Shown here piece after piece: positions 53,230 through 62,974 of a stretch of 64,000 bases of DNA. The DNA lies in the NCBI GenBank assembly GCA_016699695.1, contig CP065006.1:992001-1056000 (forward strand), in the 5' to 3' direction. The number at the start of each line of letters is the position of its first letter. Position 1 is the first letter of the stretch. This stretch comes from Bacteroidota bacterium (GTDB taxonomy: Bacteria; Bacteroidota; Bacteroidia; Bacteroidales; UBA10428). The notes below the pieces were generated by a model, which worked only from the letters and a program-made list of their open reading frames with translations, had not been told where the DNA came from and did no database searches. The translations under genes and the position numbers were made by a program.

Positions 53230-56200
53230 ATGCGTTTATCACAGGTTTTTATAATAATCTTTCTTCTGATTGCTCCTCTTACCAGGGGGCAAATTGGAAC
53301 CCAGTTTTGGTTTGCTGCACCCGATATTTCTCAGTCGCACGCCAACAACAGCATCCCCCTAAGGCTGCATATTACTGCGATGTATAACACCACGGTCACC
53401 ATTTCGCGGCCTGCCGATCCTACTTTTATACCCTATACTTTTAACCTGGCTCAGCAACAAACGCAGGAAATCAGATTAGATGCCAATCCGGCCATCAATA
53501 ACTTAACCGTACCCAGTATCGAAACCTATGCCCGTGCCGCTGCAGCTCCCGATTTTATTCAAAATAAAGGTTTCTTAATTTCGGCATACCCTGGCGAGAT
53601 TACTGCCTATTACGAACCATCAGCTCTGCCCAACTCCGACATTATTGCCCTTAAAGCCCATAATGCCCTGGGCAAAGATTTCTGGGTTTCGACACAACGC
53701 AAATACAAGAATCACTTTTACAGTGCTCCAAACCCAAATGACTGTTTTAGTGGGTTTACAATAGTAGCCACAAAGGACAATACTACCGTGAACATCAACC
53801 CCAACGGAAACAACCTGGATTTTCATGGCACCACTCCTTTTTCAGTAATCCTCAACAAAGGTCAATCCATTGCTTTAAAGGCACAAGGCCAAGCCCCGGC
53901 GCAACACATTCACGGTATACGCGTCACCTCGAACAACGATGTGACCATCCTGATATTCGACGACTCGATGCAGATAGACGATGGCGCGGGTAACTGGGAT
54001 ATCTTTGCCGACCAGATTGTGCCCACCTCATTGGTTGGGCTTGAATACGTGGTGCTGCATGGCTGGGTACAAGATGCCCCTGCAAACCTCAAAGACGGGG
54101 AAGCCATCTTCATTACCCCAACCCAAAACGGCACTGATATCTATATCGATGGCGTGCTGGTAGCTGCCGGATTAAATGCCGGGGCCTATTTTGACCGGGT
54201 AATCACAAAAACGGTTCCACCCTATGTAACCCATGTAAGGGCCACAAAACCCATTTACCTAAACCATGTTTCTGGTTTCTCTACAAACCCAATAACTACT
54301 GCAGCCCGTGAACTTGGAGGTGCCATCTTACCCCCCATTGACCGATGTACCGGATCTCACTCAGTCACAGTGAAACGAACACCGGCTACCGGCTGGCGGT
54401 ATTTCCATAACCTGATGGTTCGCAACGATACCCTTACAGGCAGCCCTACCCGCAACCAGGCCATTCATAATTTCACCTATTCCATCAATGGTGGGCCGGT
54501 ACAGACCATGAACCCCAATCACTTTACCTACATTATGGACTCTGCTTTTGCGGTATACGACCGTACCAAAGCCGGAGGGGGTGCCTATTACAATGCTGTT
54601 ACCGACGGACAAACCATTCGGGTAGAAAACAACCTGGCACGCTTTCATTTGGGCACCATGCAGGCCATCAACAGTCCTGGTTGCCGCTATGGGTACTTTT
54701 CCGATTTTGCTGCCAGCGATGCCGGCGCAGGTATCGGGGGGTTTACCCAGGGTAATTCCGGAATCTTTTGCGGCCTGGATCCTATTCAGATAGTAGCCGG
54801 CGGTGGAACTTCATACCGTTGGTATGCCCCCTACGACCCTCTTCTTGTGAATCAACTCGATTACGATACCATTGCAGCTCCCTATTTTACGCCCGATACA
54901 ACCGGTATATTTAACTTCAATGTTGTTGTTACCGGCGAATGCCAGTCGAGGGACACCCTGCCGGTTCAGATACTTGTTATGAACAACACTTCGGCGAGTT
55001 TCTCCTTTTCATCGGATATTGGTTGTTCTCCTTTTGCACCTACCCTTAACAACCAATCGGATACCGTATATGGTGTGAACCAGGTATGGACAGTAAAACC
55101 CGCCGTGGGAAGTGCCTATCAAATAAACCAGGACACAATACCCCGCAGCTTCGATTTGCTTCTGCCTGAAAATCATACCGACTCGATACAGCTACATAAA
55201 GTAGAGCTGGTTGTAAAAGGTCCCTTTAACTCATGCCCCAGTAAACAGACTAAAGACATTAAGGTATTGCCACAAATAGAGGCTGGTTTTATTCCGAGCG
55301 ATACCATTGGCTGTCACCCACTGCTGGTGAGTTTTGCCAATACCTCGTCGGGTAACCTCGATACTAACAGTTATTATTGGGATTTTGGCGACTATTCGCA
55401 GTCCTTCGACAGTATACCCACGAAAAACTACACCAATTATACACCCGACAATGTGATTTTCCCTGTGAGACTGGTAACTATTTCGCCCTTTGGATGTACC
55501 GATACAGCGCGACAAAATATTACCGTGCACCCTCGCATTGCAGTGAACCTGGCGGTCGCCAACACCGAATCGTGTTCACCCCTTGTGTCGGTGCTAAACC
55601 CGGGTGCATCGGTGGGTGCAGATACCCTCTGGTGGCATATCGATTACCATTATGGCGATAGTACTTTTCAAACAACCTCAAATATTTCAAGAACCATCAC
55701 CCACTACGATACATCCACTGCAGCAGGGCCCGATACTCTTTGGGTAAACCTGGTAGGGATGAATCGCATGGGGTGTTCCGATACCGCTCCAACCCGAAGA
55801 CTCATCGCTTACCCTGATGTAATTGCTGATTTTACTGTTAGCGAAAGTGTAGTTTGCGACTCGGTGCCTATCGTGTTTACCAACAACTCCTTTGGTTACA
55901 AACTTTTTTACGACTGGGATTTTGGTAACAGCACTTTCAGTCAGGATACCACAGGAATTCCGTATACCAAGATCTTTTTCAACCGCTCCAACATGGATAC
56001 TGTGTACAATGTGAGGTTAAGAGCTGTTTCGAGCTATTTCTGTTCGGATGAAATGGATACCAACATCACAGTGCACCCATACATTAAGGCCGACTTTGGG
56101 CTAAGCTTCCAAAACAATTGCTCTCCTCTGCCTACCTTAATCACCAACACCAGTGTGCGCTCGCAAGTTAATCAATGGGATTTTGGAACCGGTACGCCAG

Positions 56201-59200
56201 TGATAGACAACAACCCAACCATAAACCGTACTTTTATAAACCCCTACTCGAATACCGACACCACCATTATGATTAAGCTGGTGGTTCGGAACCCTGAATT
56301 ATGCTTCGACAGCATTACAAGGCCCCTGCTCTTATTTCCTCAGGTAGTGGCCAATTTCGATTTTACTTCAGACAGTGTAGGCTGTGCCCCTTTAAATGTT
56401 GGACTTCAGAACCTTTCAACCGGAGGAAGTTTGACCTACACCTGGGATTTTGGCGACAACTCTTCGTCGACCACCACCGCAGTTAATTTCGATAAATTAT
56501 TTAATAACGTAACCGACTCCGACACTACTTATATTGTGCAGCTCAGAGCCCGTAACCTTTTGGGCTGCGACAGTGTTGTTACTCGTCCGGTAGAGGTTTT
56601 TGCATTTATCGATGCCGAATTCAGCCTGCCGGTAGCCGATAGTTGTTCTCCCTTTACCATTCGTCCCGAGAATCTTTCGTCGGCAGGGGCACAAGTGTTT
56701 CACTGGGATTTTGGAAACAGCACCACCAGCACCGATTTTGAACCCATAGTACCGGCCTATGTGGAACAGGACGAAACTGTAAGACCTTATGTGGTTGAAC
56801 TAGTAGCAGCCGGAGCAGCCGATGCAGCCCACCTGGCCTGCGCCGATACCCACCAGATTACAGTAACTGTTTATCCCGAACTAGAGGCAGGTATTCTGAT
56901 GAGCGACACCATTGGTTGTCAGCCGTTGGTTTCGACAATCTCCAACACTACCAACCTGATACCCGGGACCAGCTTTGCCTGGTACATCGATGAGAATTTT
57001 TATAGTTCGAACGACAATCCGCCAACACTTACTCAAAACAATTATCAGAATTACGACACCAGCTTTACCGTTTTCCTTTATGGACGGAGCCAATATGGTT
57101 GCCGCGATACTGCTGCACAGCAGATTTATATCCACTCGCTGGTCGATGCGTTTTTTTCAGTGGCCCCTTCCTCCATCTGTTCGAACGACAGTGTTAGGAT
57201 CGATCAGACATACACCAATGGTGGAATCTCATACCGTCACTGGGATTTCAATGGCGAAGATACCAGCAATGTTACCACCAACCGTTTTTACCATGTGTTT
57301 GAAAACCTCACCAGTTCAGTTCCCTTAGAAAAAGAAATAAGCCTGACGGTATTCAACAAACACAACTGCGCTTCGACTTGGCGCGACACAGTTACCGTGT
57401 ACCCAAAAGTAACCGCTGCCTTCGATCCCGACTTTACAGCCATATGTTTCCCGCATAATACGGTCTTTACCAACAATTCGGTAAACGCCAACCGGGCCAA
57501 CTGGGTTTTCGGAGATGGATCGAGCAGCATTGAAACCAGTCCGGTGCACTTGTACAATAACTTTAATCCGATAATCGACCAGACTTACAGTGTGAAATTA
57601 ACAGCTACCTCGAACTATAACTGTTTCGATACGCTTACCAAACAGGTTACCATTTATGCCAAACCCAATGCCGATTTTTACTTTCCGGTTTCGGTGGCAT
57701 GCCCACCATTTTTGGCGCAAATGGTAGATAATTCCATGGGATCGAACCTGACTTACAACTGGGATTTTGCCGGAGAAGCTGCCAGCACAGAACAAAGCCC
57801 TTCGCACACATTCAGCAACAGTACCAGTGCATTGATTGATAAACCTATTACCTTGATTGTGCGTTCCGACAAAGCCTGTTCCGATACCCTAGTAAAACCT
57901 GTATCGGTTTACCCGGATGTAAATGTCGATTTTGCCTACACTGTTAACCAGGGTTGCAGCCCCCTCGAAGTTAGCTTTATTGGCGATACAAGCAATGTAC
58001 TGCAGATGATCTGGTACATCGACGGAAGAGCTTTTAGTACTATCAAAGACCCTGTTTACCGCTTTGTGAACGAAACACCGGATAACAAAACATACGACGT
58101 ACGCTTCTCAGCCTTGTCGTTTTATGAGTGTTCGGCCGATACCACCAAACAGGTAACTGTATTTCCTTCGCCCATCGCTGAGTACATACCCAGCCCATTG
58201 CCGGCCGATTATGGAACTGCAGCCGACCAGACACCCATTACTTTCTTTAACGAAACACCTTTCCAGGACAACTGGAATTATGAATGGAATTACGGCGATG
58301 GTAATTTCGATAACCAGAGTTTAGGCCAATTTGTATACAATTATGGCGCTTTCTTCTGGGGCCAGAACGAAAATGACAACATTATTCCTGTTCGTCTTGT
58401 GGCCTGGAACAATGCGAACCCCGAATGCCGCGATACTGTTTTGCACGATGTAATTATCTACCCGCCGCTGCCACAAATAGACCTGGCCGAAGATCTTTCA
58501 GGATGCCAGCCATTTACGGTAGATTTTAGCGCCACCACTAAATACATCGACGAAAACGATTATCAGTGGGAATTTGGAATAGAGGGCGAAACATCGACCG
58601 AACCAACCCCATCGTATACATTCCTGAATCCGGGAACTTATACTGTAAAACTGGTGGTGCATGGTGAAGGTGGTACCAACTGGGATTATAAAATAATACA
58701 GGTTGACCCCAAACCAGAGGCCGCATTTTTCTTTAACGATTCGGTGGTATTCGACTCGAGCCAGACCAAAGGCTATGATTGGATTAACTTCTTTAACCAA
58801 TCGACCTATGCTACTTCGTACCGCTGGTATTTCGATTCCGAACGCAATCTGGGTGGCATGCCCGATTCAGAGGAAAGAGATCCATCGTGGTATTACACCG
58901 AAGTTGGCGAATACTATGTAGGTCTGATTGCCGAATCAGGTGTAGGATGCCTCGATACGCTTTTACATCCGACCCCAATAATCGTACTTGCCGAAGGATA
59001 CCTGCAATATCCAACAGCCTTTCTGGTAAGTCCCGATGGGCCTGCCGATGAATACGATACCCGTGGGCGTAATAAATATGTCTTTTTCCCACTTAGTGGC
59101 GGTGTGGAAGAATATCATCTCGAAATATACAACCGCTGGGGAGTAAGGGTATTTGAAAGTAAAAATGTAAACCAAGGCTGGAATGGTTACGTGGATGGCA

Positions 59201-59322
59201 TCCCTGCCAAACAAGACGTATACATCTGGCGCGTGAGAGGAAGGTATGCCAATGGCCAGGCTTATGACATGAGTGGTGATGTAACACTGATTCATGGAAA
59301 AGACGAAGCTGCACCTCAATAA
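53230..59322 (+). CDS. Giant PKD-repeat adhesin with T9SS type B sorting domain
   Basis: A 2030-residue exported protein with a signal peptide to about residue 20. Residues about 24-510 resemble the IgGFc-binding N-terminal domain (GTQFWFAAPD, NKGFLISAYPGEITAYYEP, GKDFWVSTQRK, VTILIFDDS). From about residue 590 to 1900 there are about fifteen PKD-like domains, each starting AxF...CxP and carrying YxWDFGD-type motifs. The last about 95 residues form a type B (CHU_C) T9SS sorting domain (YNRWGVRVFESKN, WNGYVDGIPAKQDVYIWRVRG). It is probably a cell-surface adhesin exported by T9SS with the adjacent PorP/SprF protein. A candidate -7 box CATATTTG lies at 53191-53198. Confidence 0.88.
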   Translation: MRLSQVFIIIFLLIAPLTRGQIGTQFWFAAPDISQSHANNSIPLRLHITAMYNTTVTISRPADPTFIPYTFNLAQQQTQEIRLDANPAINNLTVPSIETYARAAAAPDFIQNKGFLISAYPGEITAYYEPSALPNSDIIALKAHNALGKDFWVSTQRKYKNHFYSAPNPNDCFSGFTIVATKDNTTVNINPNGNNLDFHGTTPFSVILNKGQSIALKAQGQAPAQHIHGIRVTSNNDVTILIFDDSMQIDDGAGNWDIFADQIVPTSLVGLEYVVLHGWVQDAPANLKDGEAIFITPTQNGTDIYIDGVLVAAGLNAGAYFDRVITKTVPPYVTHVRATKPIYLNHVSGFSTNPITTAARELGGAILPPIDRCTGSHSVTVKRTPATGWRYFHNLMVRNDTLTGSPTRNQAIHNFTYSINGGPVQTMNPNHFTYIMDSAFAVYDRTKAGGGAYYNAVTDGQTIRVENNLARFHLGTMQAINSPGCRYGYFSDFAASDAGAGIGGFTQGNSGIFCGLDPIQIVAGGGTSYRWYAPYDPLLVNQLDYDTIAAPYFTPDTTGIFNFNVVVTGECQSRDTLPVQILVMNNTSASFSFSSDIGCSPFAPTLNNQSDTVYGVNQVWTVKPAVGSAYQINQDTIPRSFDLLLPENHTDSIQLHKVELVVKGPFNSCPSKQTKDIKVLPQIEAGFIPSDTIGCHPLLVSFANTSSGNLDTNSYYWDFGDYSQSFDSIPTKNYTNYTPDNVIFPVRLVTISPFGCTDTARQNITVHPRIAVNLAVANTESCSPLVSVLNPGASVGADTLWWHIDYHYGDSTFQTTSNISRTITHYDTSTAAGPDTLWVNLVGMNRMGCSDTAPTRRLIAYPDVIADFTVSESVVCDSVPIVFTNNSFGYKLFYDWDFGNSTFSQDTTGIPYTKIFFNRSNMDTVYNVRLRAVSSYFCSDEMDTNITVHPYIKADFGLSFQNNCSPLPTLITNTSVRSQVNQWDFGTGTPVIDNNPTINRTFINPYSNTDTTIMIKLVVRNPELCFDSITRPLLLFPQVVANFDFTSDSVGCAPLNVGLQNLSTGGSLTYTWDFGDNSSSTTTAVNFDKLFNNVTDSDTTYIVQLRARNLLGCDSVVTRPVEVFAFIDAEFSLPVADSCSPFTIRPENLSSAGAQVFHWDFGNSTTSTDFEPIVPAYVEQDETVRPYVVELVAAGAADAAHLACADTHQITVTVYPELEAGILMSDTIGCQPLVSTISNTTNLIPGTSFAWYIDENFYSSNDNPPTLTQNNYQNYDTSFTVFLYGRSQYGCRDTAAQQIYIHSLVDAFFSVAPSSICSNDSVRIDQTYTNGGISYRHWDFNGEDTSNVTTNRFYHVFENLTSSVPLEKEISLTVFNKHNCASTWRDTVTVYPKVTAAFDPDFTAICFPHNTVFTNNSVNANRANWVFGDGSSSIETSPVHLYNNFNPIIDQTYSVKLTATSNYNCFDTLTKQVTIYAKPNADFYFPVSVACPPFLAQMVDNSMGSNLTYNWDFAGEAASTEQSPSHTFSNSTSALIDKPITLIVRSDKACSDTLVKPVSVYPDVNVDFAYTVNQGCSPLEVSFIGDTSNVLQMIWYIDGRAFSTIKDPVYRFVNETPDNKTYDVRFSALSFYECSADTTKQVTVFPSPIAEYIPSPLPADYGTAADQTPITFFNETPFQDNWNYEWNYGDGNFDNQSLGQFVYNYGAFFWGQNENDNIIPVRLVAWNNANPECRDTVLHDVIIYPPLPQIDLAEDLSGCQPFTVDFSATTKYIDENDYQWEFGIEGETSTEPTPSYTFLNPGTYTVKLVVHGEGGTNWDYKIIQVDPKPEAAFFFNDSVVFDSSQTKGYDWINFFNQSTYATSYRWYFDSERNLGGMPDSEERDPSWYYTEVGEYYVGLIAESGVGCLDTLLHPTPIIVLAEGYLQYPTAFLVSPDGPADEYDTRGRNKYVFFPLSGGVEEYHLEIYNRWGVRVFESKNVNQGWNGYVDGIPAKQDVYIWRVRGRYANGQAYDMSGDVTLIHGKDEAAPQ

Positions 59323-59338
59323 TAATTCATTCTGATTG

Positions 59339-59380
59339 GGGAGGGTTTAAATCAATTGTTCATAAAATTTAAACCCTCCC
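59339..59380 (+). terminator. Long hairpin between adhesin and PorP/SprF genes
   Basis: GGGAGGGTTTAAAT and ATTTAAACCCTCCC form a perfect 14-bp stem with a 14-base loop, beginning 17 bases after the adhesin stop. It is followed by ATTCACTTTTAAATTATTTT, not a clean T tract, so it may be a partial terminator or an mRNA-stabilising hairpin that sets the ratio of adhesin to PorP/SprF. Confidence 0.6.
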
Positions 59381-59459
59381 ATTCACTTTTAAATTATTTT
59401 AGTTCGAATTTAAACCTTATGCCAAAACTGGCGTAAAAGGAAGTTTTTAGATTGAACCT

Positions 59460-60428
59460 TTGAAAAAGTATATTCTTATCATTCTACTTATAGGCAATGC
59501 GGCTGGTTTAAGGGCACAGGACCCACACTTTTCGCAGTTTTATGCCAATCCGCTTTACCTGGGGCCATCCTTTGCAGGGGCTGTGGAAGGCAGCAGAATT
59601 ACTGCGCAGTACCGCAATCAATGGTACGATCAGCCTTCGAAGTTTATTACCTACAGTGCTTCGTACGATCACTATTTCAGTACATTCAACAGCGGAATTG
59701 GAATAAACTTTTTGCAGGATGTGGCTGGAACAAGCAAGCTGGGCAGCCTTCAGACAGGATTGCACTATTCTTACAATGTGCAGGTTTTTAACATCTGGCA
59801 CATACGCCCGGGTATCTCCTTTTCCTACCTCGAACATGGTATTTTTGGTGATGTTACTTTTATTGACCAGATAGACCGACCTGACAATCCAGGCTCGACA
59901 CCACCACCTGCCCTGCAAAGTGCGCGCGACATCGATGCAGGAGCTTCATTGATTACTTACACACAAGGTTTCTGGTTAGGTGCCACAGTCGACCACCTTT
60001 TAAGTCCCAATGTTTCGCTCTATTCTACCGAAGCTGTGATACCCTATAAAATCTCGGTTTATGGTGGTATCGATTTACGCCGTAGAGGTAAATTGCTAAA
60101 GCCCAGCGACGATGTGATGACTTTTGCTTTTTTATACAAACAACAGGAAGCGGTAAAGCAGCTCGATTTGGGTATTTATTGGTACAACCACCCAATTGTA
60201 CTGGGTATATGGTATAGAGGAATACCCGGATTTAATTCAGAGGTGGGCGATGCAATAATTTTTCTGGCTGGCATAAAAACCCGAAGTGTGAACGTTGGAT
60301 ACAGCTACGATTTTACTATTTCGAGCTTGCTGCCCTACACCAGAGGTTCACATGAGATCTCACTGGCCTATAAATTTTTGCTGCCAAAACGTGTGTCTAA
60401 GACAGCAGTGCCCTGCCCGCAATTCTAG
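59460..60428 (+). CDS. PorP/SprF family T9SS outer-membrane protein
   Basis: A 322-residue outer-membrane beta-barrel protein of the PorP/SprF family. The signal peptide is MKKYILIILLIGNAAGLRAQ, and the mature protein starts with the family hallmark DPHFSQFYANPLYLGPSFAG. The barrel strands follow, with SRITAQYRNQWYDQP and LGATVDHLLSPN. In Flavobacterium, SprF is needed to export the type B cargo SprB, and such genes are found next to type B cargo genes. That is the arrangement here, directly after the PKD adhesin. Start is TTG (59460). Probably the dedicated outer-membrane partner of that adhesin. Confidence 0.92.
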   Translation: MKKYILIILLIGNAAGLRAQDPHFSQFYANPLYLGPSFAGAVEGSRITAQYRNQWYDQPSKFITYSASYDHYFSTFNSGIGINFLQDVAGTSKLGSLQTGLHYSYNVQVFNIWHIRPGISFSYLEHGIFGDVTFIDQIDRPDNPGSTPPPALQSARDIDAGASLITYTQGFWLGATVDHLLSPNVSLYSTEAVIPYKISVYGGIDLRRRGKLLKPSDDVMTFAFLYKQQEAVKQLDLGIYWYNHPIVLGIWYRGIPGFNSEVGDAIIFLAGIKTRSVNVGYSYDFTISSLLPYTRGSHEISLAYKFLLPKRVSKTAVPCPQF

Positions 60429-60545
60429 AAATAATGATTAGTTATAGTATAAGCTAATCTGTCTCACTTCTCATTTATTTCGAAGTTGTGTGACACAAAA
60501 TCTCTTTTATTCCGTGCAAGCCCTTTTATCGTGACCCGAAAATTA

Positions 60546-60553
60546 TATTTTTG
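60546..60553 (+). promoter_or_regulatory. Candidate -7 box for OmpH/Skp-like gene
   Basis: TATTTTTG is an exact TAnnTTTG match, 30 bases before the GTG start at 60584. This implies the gene is transcribed apart from the upstream PorP/SprF gene. Confidence 0.5.
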
Positions 60554-60583
60554 TAGCCGCAAACAAAATTAAAACCTATACTC

Positions 60584-61195
60584 GTGAAAAAAGCACCTAT
60601 CATTCTTAATGTTGTGTTAATCCTGTCGGTAGCTGTATTGTATTTTTTACATTTCAGCACAGGAAAAAGCCAGAACCATAAAATTGCCCTGAGCGACTCT
60701 ACCATGGCTGCCAGCAATGGTTCGGGAGGCATTGTGTATATCAACATCGATTCGGTTCTTGCAAATTATAACATGTACAAAGATGTGATGGCCGATTTGC
60801 AAAATACCCTTAGCACAAAAGATGCTGAACTGCAAACCAAGCAGCGTAAGTTCGAGGCCAGCGTAAACGATTACCAGAATAAAGCCAATAAAGGACTGGT
60901 TACCCGCAGCGAAGCCGCATCGATTGAACAAAACCTGCAGGCAGAACAACAGTCGTTGATGCAATTGCAGCAAACGATGCAATACGAACTGGCAGAAAAA
61001 GAGCAAGTGGCCCAACGTAAGGTGCTTAATTCAATTATGGAGTATTTAAAAAGTCTCGAAAGCGAACAACACTTTCAATTTGTACTCGGAACTACTTTTG
61101 GTGGCAATGTATTGTATGCCAACGATCAATTGAACATTACCGAGGCAGTGATAACAGGGCTGAATGCTGAATATGCTGCCACATTAGAAAAATAA
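60584..61195 (+). CDS. OmpH/Skp-family periplasmic chaperone-like protein
   Basis: A 203-residue protein with an N-terminal hydrophobic segment (IILNVVLILSVAVLYFL, about 6-22) that is either an uncleaved anchor or a signal peptide. Residues about 48-190 match OmpH/Skp: IVYINIDSVLANYNMYKDVMADL, the long Lys/Glu/Gln-rich coiled coil, and the closing HFQFVLGTTFGGNVLYANDQLNITEAVI. Skp holds unfolded outer-membrane proteins in the periplasm. Start is GTG (60584). Follows PorP/SprF but probably has its own promoter. Confidence 0.85.
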   Translation: MKKAPIILNVVLILSVAVLYFLHFSTGKSQNHKIALSDSTMAASNGSGGIVYINIDSVLANYNMYKDVMADLQNTLSTKDAELQTKQRKFEASVNDYQNKANKGLVTRSEAASIEQNLQAEQQSLMQLQQTMQYELAEKEQVAQRKVLNSIMEYLKSLESEQHFQFVLGTTFGGNVLYANDQLNITEAVITGLNAEYAATLEK

Positions 61196-61206
61196 GCCTC
61201 CCCCAG

Positions 61207-62457
61207 GTGGGACCAGCGCAAAAATATCTTGAAAAACATCAGTTTTTAAAACTTGATCTGTCAGAAGTCCCGAATCCCACGGGACTCTTGAAGTATATTG
61301 TCGTTATACCTGCCTTTTGCGAACCAGACCTTTGCAAGACTCTGGATTCAATTAAAAGCTGCCACCTTCCGGTTGTGCATACAGAGGTTTTTATTTTAAT
61401 AAATTATGCGCAGGGTACATTAGATGTGTTGAAGGTAGAGAATCAAAAGGATTTCGATTTACTCAGGGAATGGGCAGATAAAAATAGCTTCGAATCGTTA
61501 CGGTTTATTCCGATGCTCGCAAAAAACCTGCCTGATAAACATGCAGGTGCAGGCCTGGCCAGAAAAATACTTATGGATGAAGCCTGCCATCGGTTTTTGC
61601 AGGCCGGTCAGGAGAACGGGATCATACTTTCGCTCGATGCCGACACGAAAGTTCCGGTTAACTATTTTACCAGAATTCATGAGCAGGAGACCTTAAACCC
61701 TCAAACAGCCTGTTTCATCTTTAATCCCTGCCACCCTGTTGTGGGGGAAGAATTTCCTTCAATGGTATATCATGCTGCGGCGCAATACGAATTGCACCTG
61801 CGCTACTACAAAAGCCAGCTGCAAAAAATAGCTTTCCCTTTTTATCATTATACCCTGGGGTCGTGTTTTGCTGTAAAAGCCAGCACCTACATCAAAGCAG
61901 GTGGAATGAGTCGCCGTAAGGCCGGAGAGGATTTTTATTTTTTACAAAAAGTGATGCCTGTAGCCCCCACCCAATTCTTACCGCAAGTACAAATTCAACC
62001 CTCACCGCGCCCATCCTGGCGAGTACCTTTTGGCACAGGCCCTGCTATACAAAAAATTCTTGAAGATAAAGATCAACTTTATTATACCTACCACCCTGAT
62101 TCCTTCAGAGACCTGAAACCCCTTTTTCAAAGTTTTGAGAAAATGTACGATGGAGTGAATGAAATGCAGAGCATAGTCAAATCCCTTCCAGAATCGGTTC
62201 AAAATTTCCTTCAACATACTGAACTAATTTCAAAAGTGGAAGAGGCCAGAAAAAACAGTGCTTCAATCGAAACTTTCTTAAAGCGTTTGTTTGTCTGGTT
62301 CGATGGATTGATGGTAGTAAAGTACCTGAATTATGTCCGTCAGAGTTTTTATCCCCCAGTAGAAATTTGCAAGGCGGCATCAAAACAATTGAACACGAAA
62401 GAAAGGGATGTATTCTTACTACTCGACGCCTACCGCAAATTGGACGCTAGGGAATAA
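61207..62457 (+). CDS. Glycosyltransferase family 2-like protein
   Basis: A 416-residue soluble protein with a GT-A fold. The N-terminal strand YIVVIPAFCEPDLCKTLDSI and the metal-binding LSLDADTKVPVNYF (DxD-like) match GT2 enzymes, and SCFAVKASTYIKAGGMSRRKAGEDFYFLQKV supplies the acceptor-side GG and ED motifs. The last 150 residues are helical and not recognised. No transmembrane helix is seen. The donor and acceptor sugars are unknown. Start is a GTG at 61207 because no in-frame ATG precedes the first conserved strand. It starts 11 bases after the Skp-like gene, probably cotranscribed. Confidence 0.75.
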   Translation: MGPAQKYLEKHQFLKLDLSEVPNPTGLLKYIVVIPAFCEPDLCKTLDSIKSCHLPVVHTEVFILINYAQGTLDVLKVENQKDFDLLREWADKNSFESLRFIPMLAKNLPDKHAGAGLARKILMDEACHRFLQAGQENGIILSLDADTKVPVNYFTRIHEQETLNPQTACFIFNPCHPVVGEEFPSMVYHAAAQYELHLRYYKSQLQKIAFPFYHYTLGSCFAVKASTYIKAGGMSRRKAGEDFYFLQKVMPVAPTQFLPQVQIQPSPRPSWRVPFGTGPAIQKILEDKDQLYYTYHPDSFRDLKPLFQSFEKMYDGVNEMQSIVKSLPESVQNFLQHTELISKVEEARKNSASIETFLKRLFVWFDGLMVVKYLNYVRQSFYPPVEICKAASKQLNTKERDVFLLLDAYRKLDARE

Positions 62458-62476
62458 TTAGGAAATACTCACGAAT

Positions 62477-62803
62477 TTAGTCGTAAACAATCACAAATAC
62501 ATCTTCGTCGTCGCGTTTCATCAGGTATTGTTCGCGCGCAAATTTCTCAAGATTTTGTGTATTGGTTTTTAGCTCTTTCAAACGAGCTGCATCGTGCTGA
62601 ATTTTTTCGAGATAATATTCCCTTTCGTTATCCATGCGCATTAACTCACGTTTGATCTGGATGCGTTCCATGAGGTTGTTCTGATCGAAAAAACTCACCC
62701 AAAACACAAAGGCTATAATCGCAATCATGTACTTATTCTTAAGCCTGACAGCCCATTTCTTTCCGGGGCCTTCGAGAAAGGATTTTACAAATTGCAGTTT
62801 CAT
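62477..62803 (-). CDS. Septum formation initiator family protein (DivIC/FtsB-like)
   Basis: A 108-residue single-pass membrane protein. A basic N-terminus leads into one helix (YMIAIIAFVFWVSFF, about 26-40). A coiled coil follows (LMERIQIKRELMRMDNEREYYLEKI), ending in the family motif NLEKFAREQYLMKRDDEDVFVI. DivIC/FtsB proteins form the FtsQLB-type trimer that regulates septal wall synthesis; the ARE-Y-MK-DDEDVF motif is characteristic. Convergent to the glycosyltransferase-like gene with 19 bases between. Confidence 0.9.
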   Translation of the reverse strand: MKLQFVKSFLEGPGKKWAVRLKNKYMIAIIAFVFWVSFFDQNNLMERIQIKRELMRMDNEREYYLEKIQHDAARLKELKTNTQNLEKFAREQYLMKRDDEDVFVIVYD

Positions 62804-62859
62804 GCTGTAAAATTAGTTAAGTGTTTTTCTCTCCTTGCTGGTATACCTTAAAAGTTATT

Positions 62860-62924
62860 GACATGGAACTTACACGATTCGTGATTTAAATCATGCAAAC
62901 CCCTAAAGTCGTGTAAGAAATGTC
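62860..62924 (+). promoter_or_regulatory. Large dyad upstream of P5C dehydrogenase gene
   Basis: GACAT...CTTACACGA (62860-62877) mirrors TCGTGTAAG...ATGTC (62909-62924), with the inner palindrome ATTTAAAT. The right arm is followed by six T. It may be an operator for proline control or an attenuator-like hairpin; no known riboswitch is recognised. A weak -7 box TATTTTTA lies at 62949-62956. Confidence 0.55.
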
Positions 62925-62974
62925 ATTTTTTAGCCCTGGGTGTTGATCTATTTTTAACGCAAAACAAATAAACT

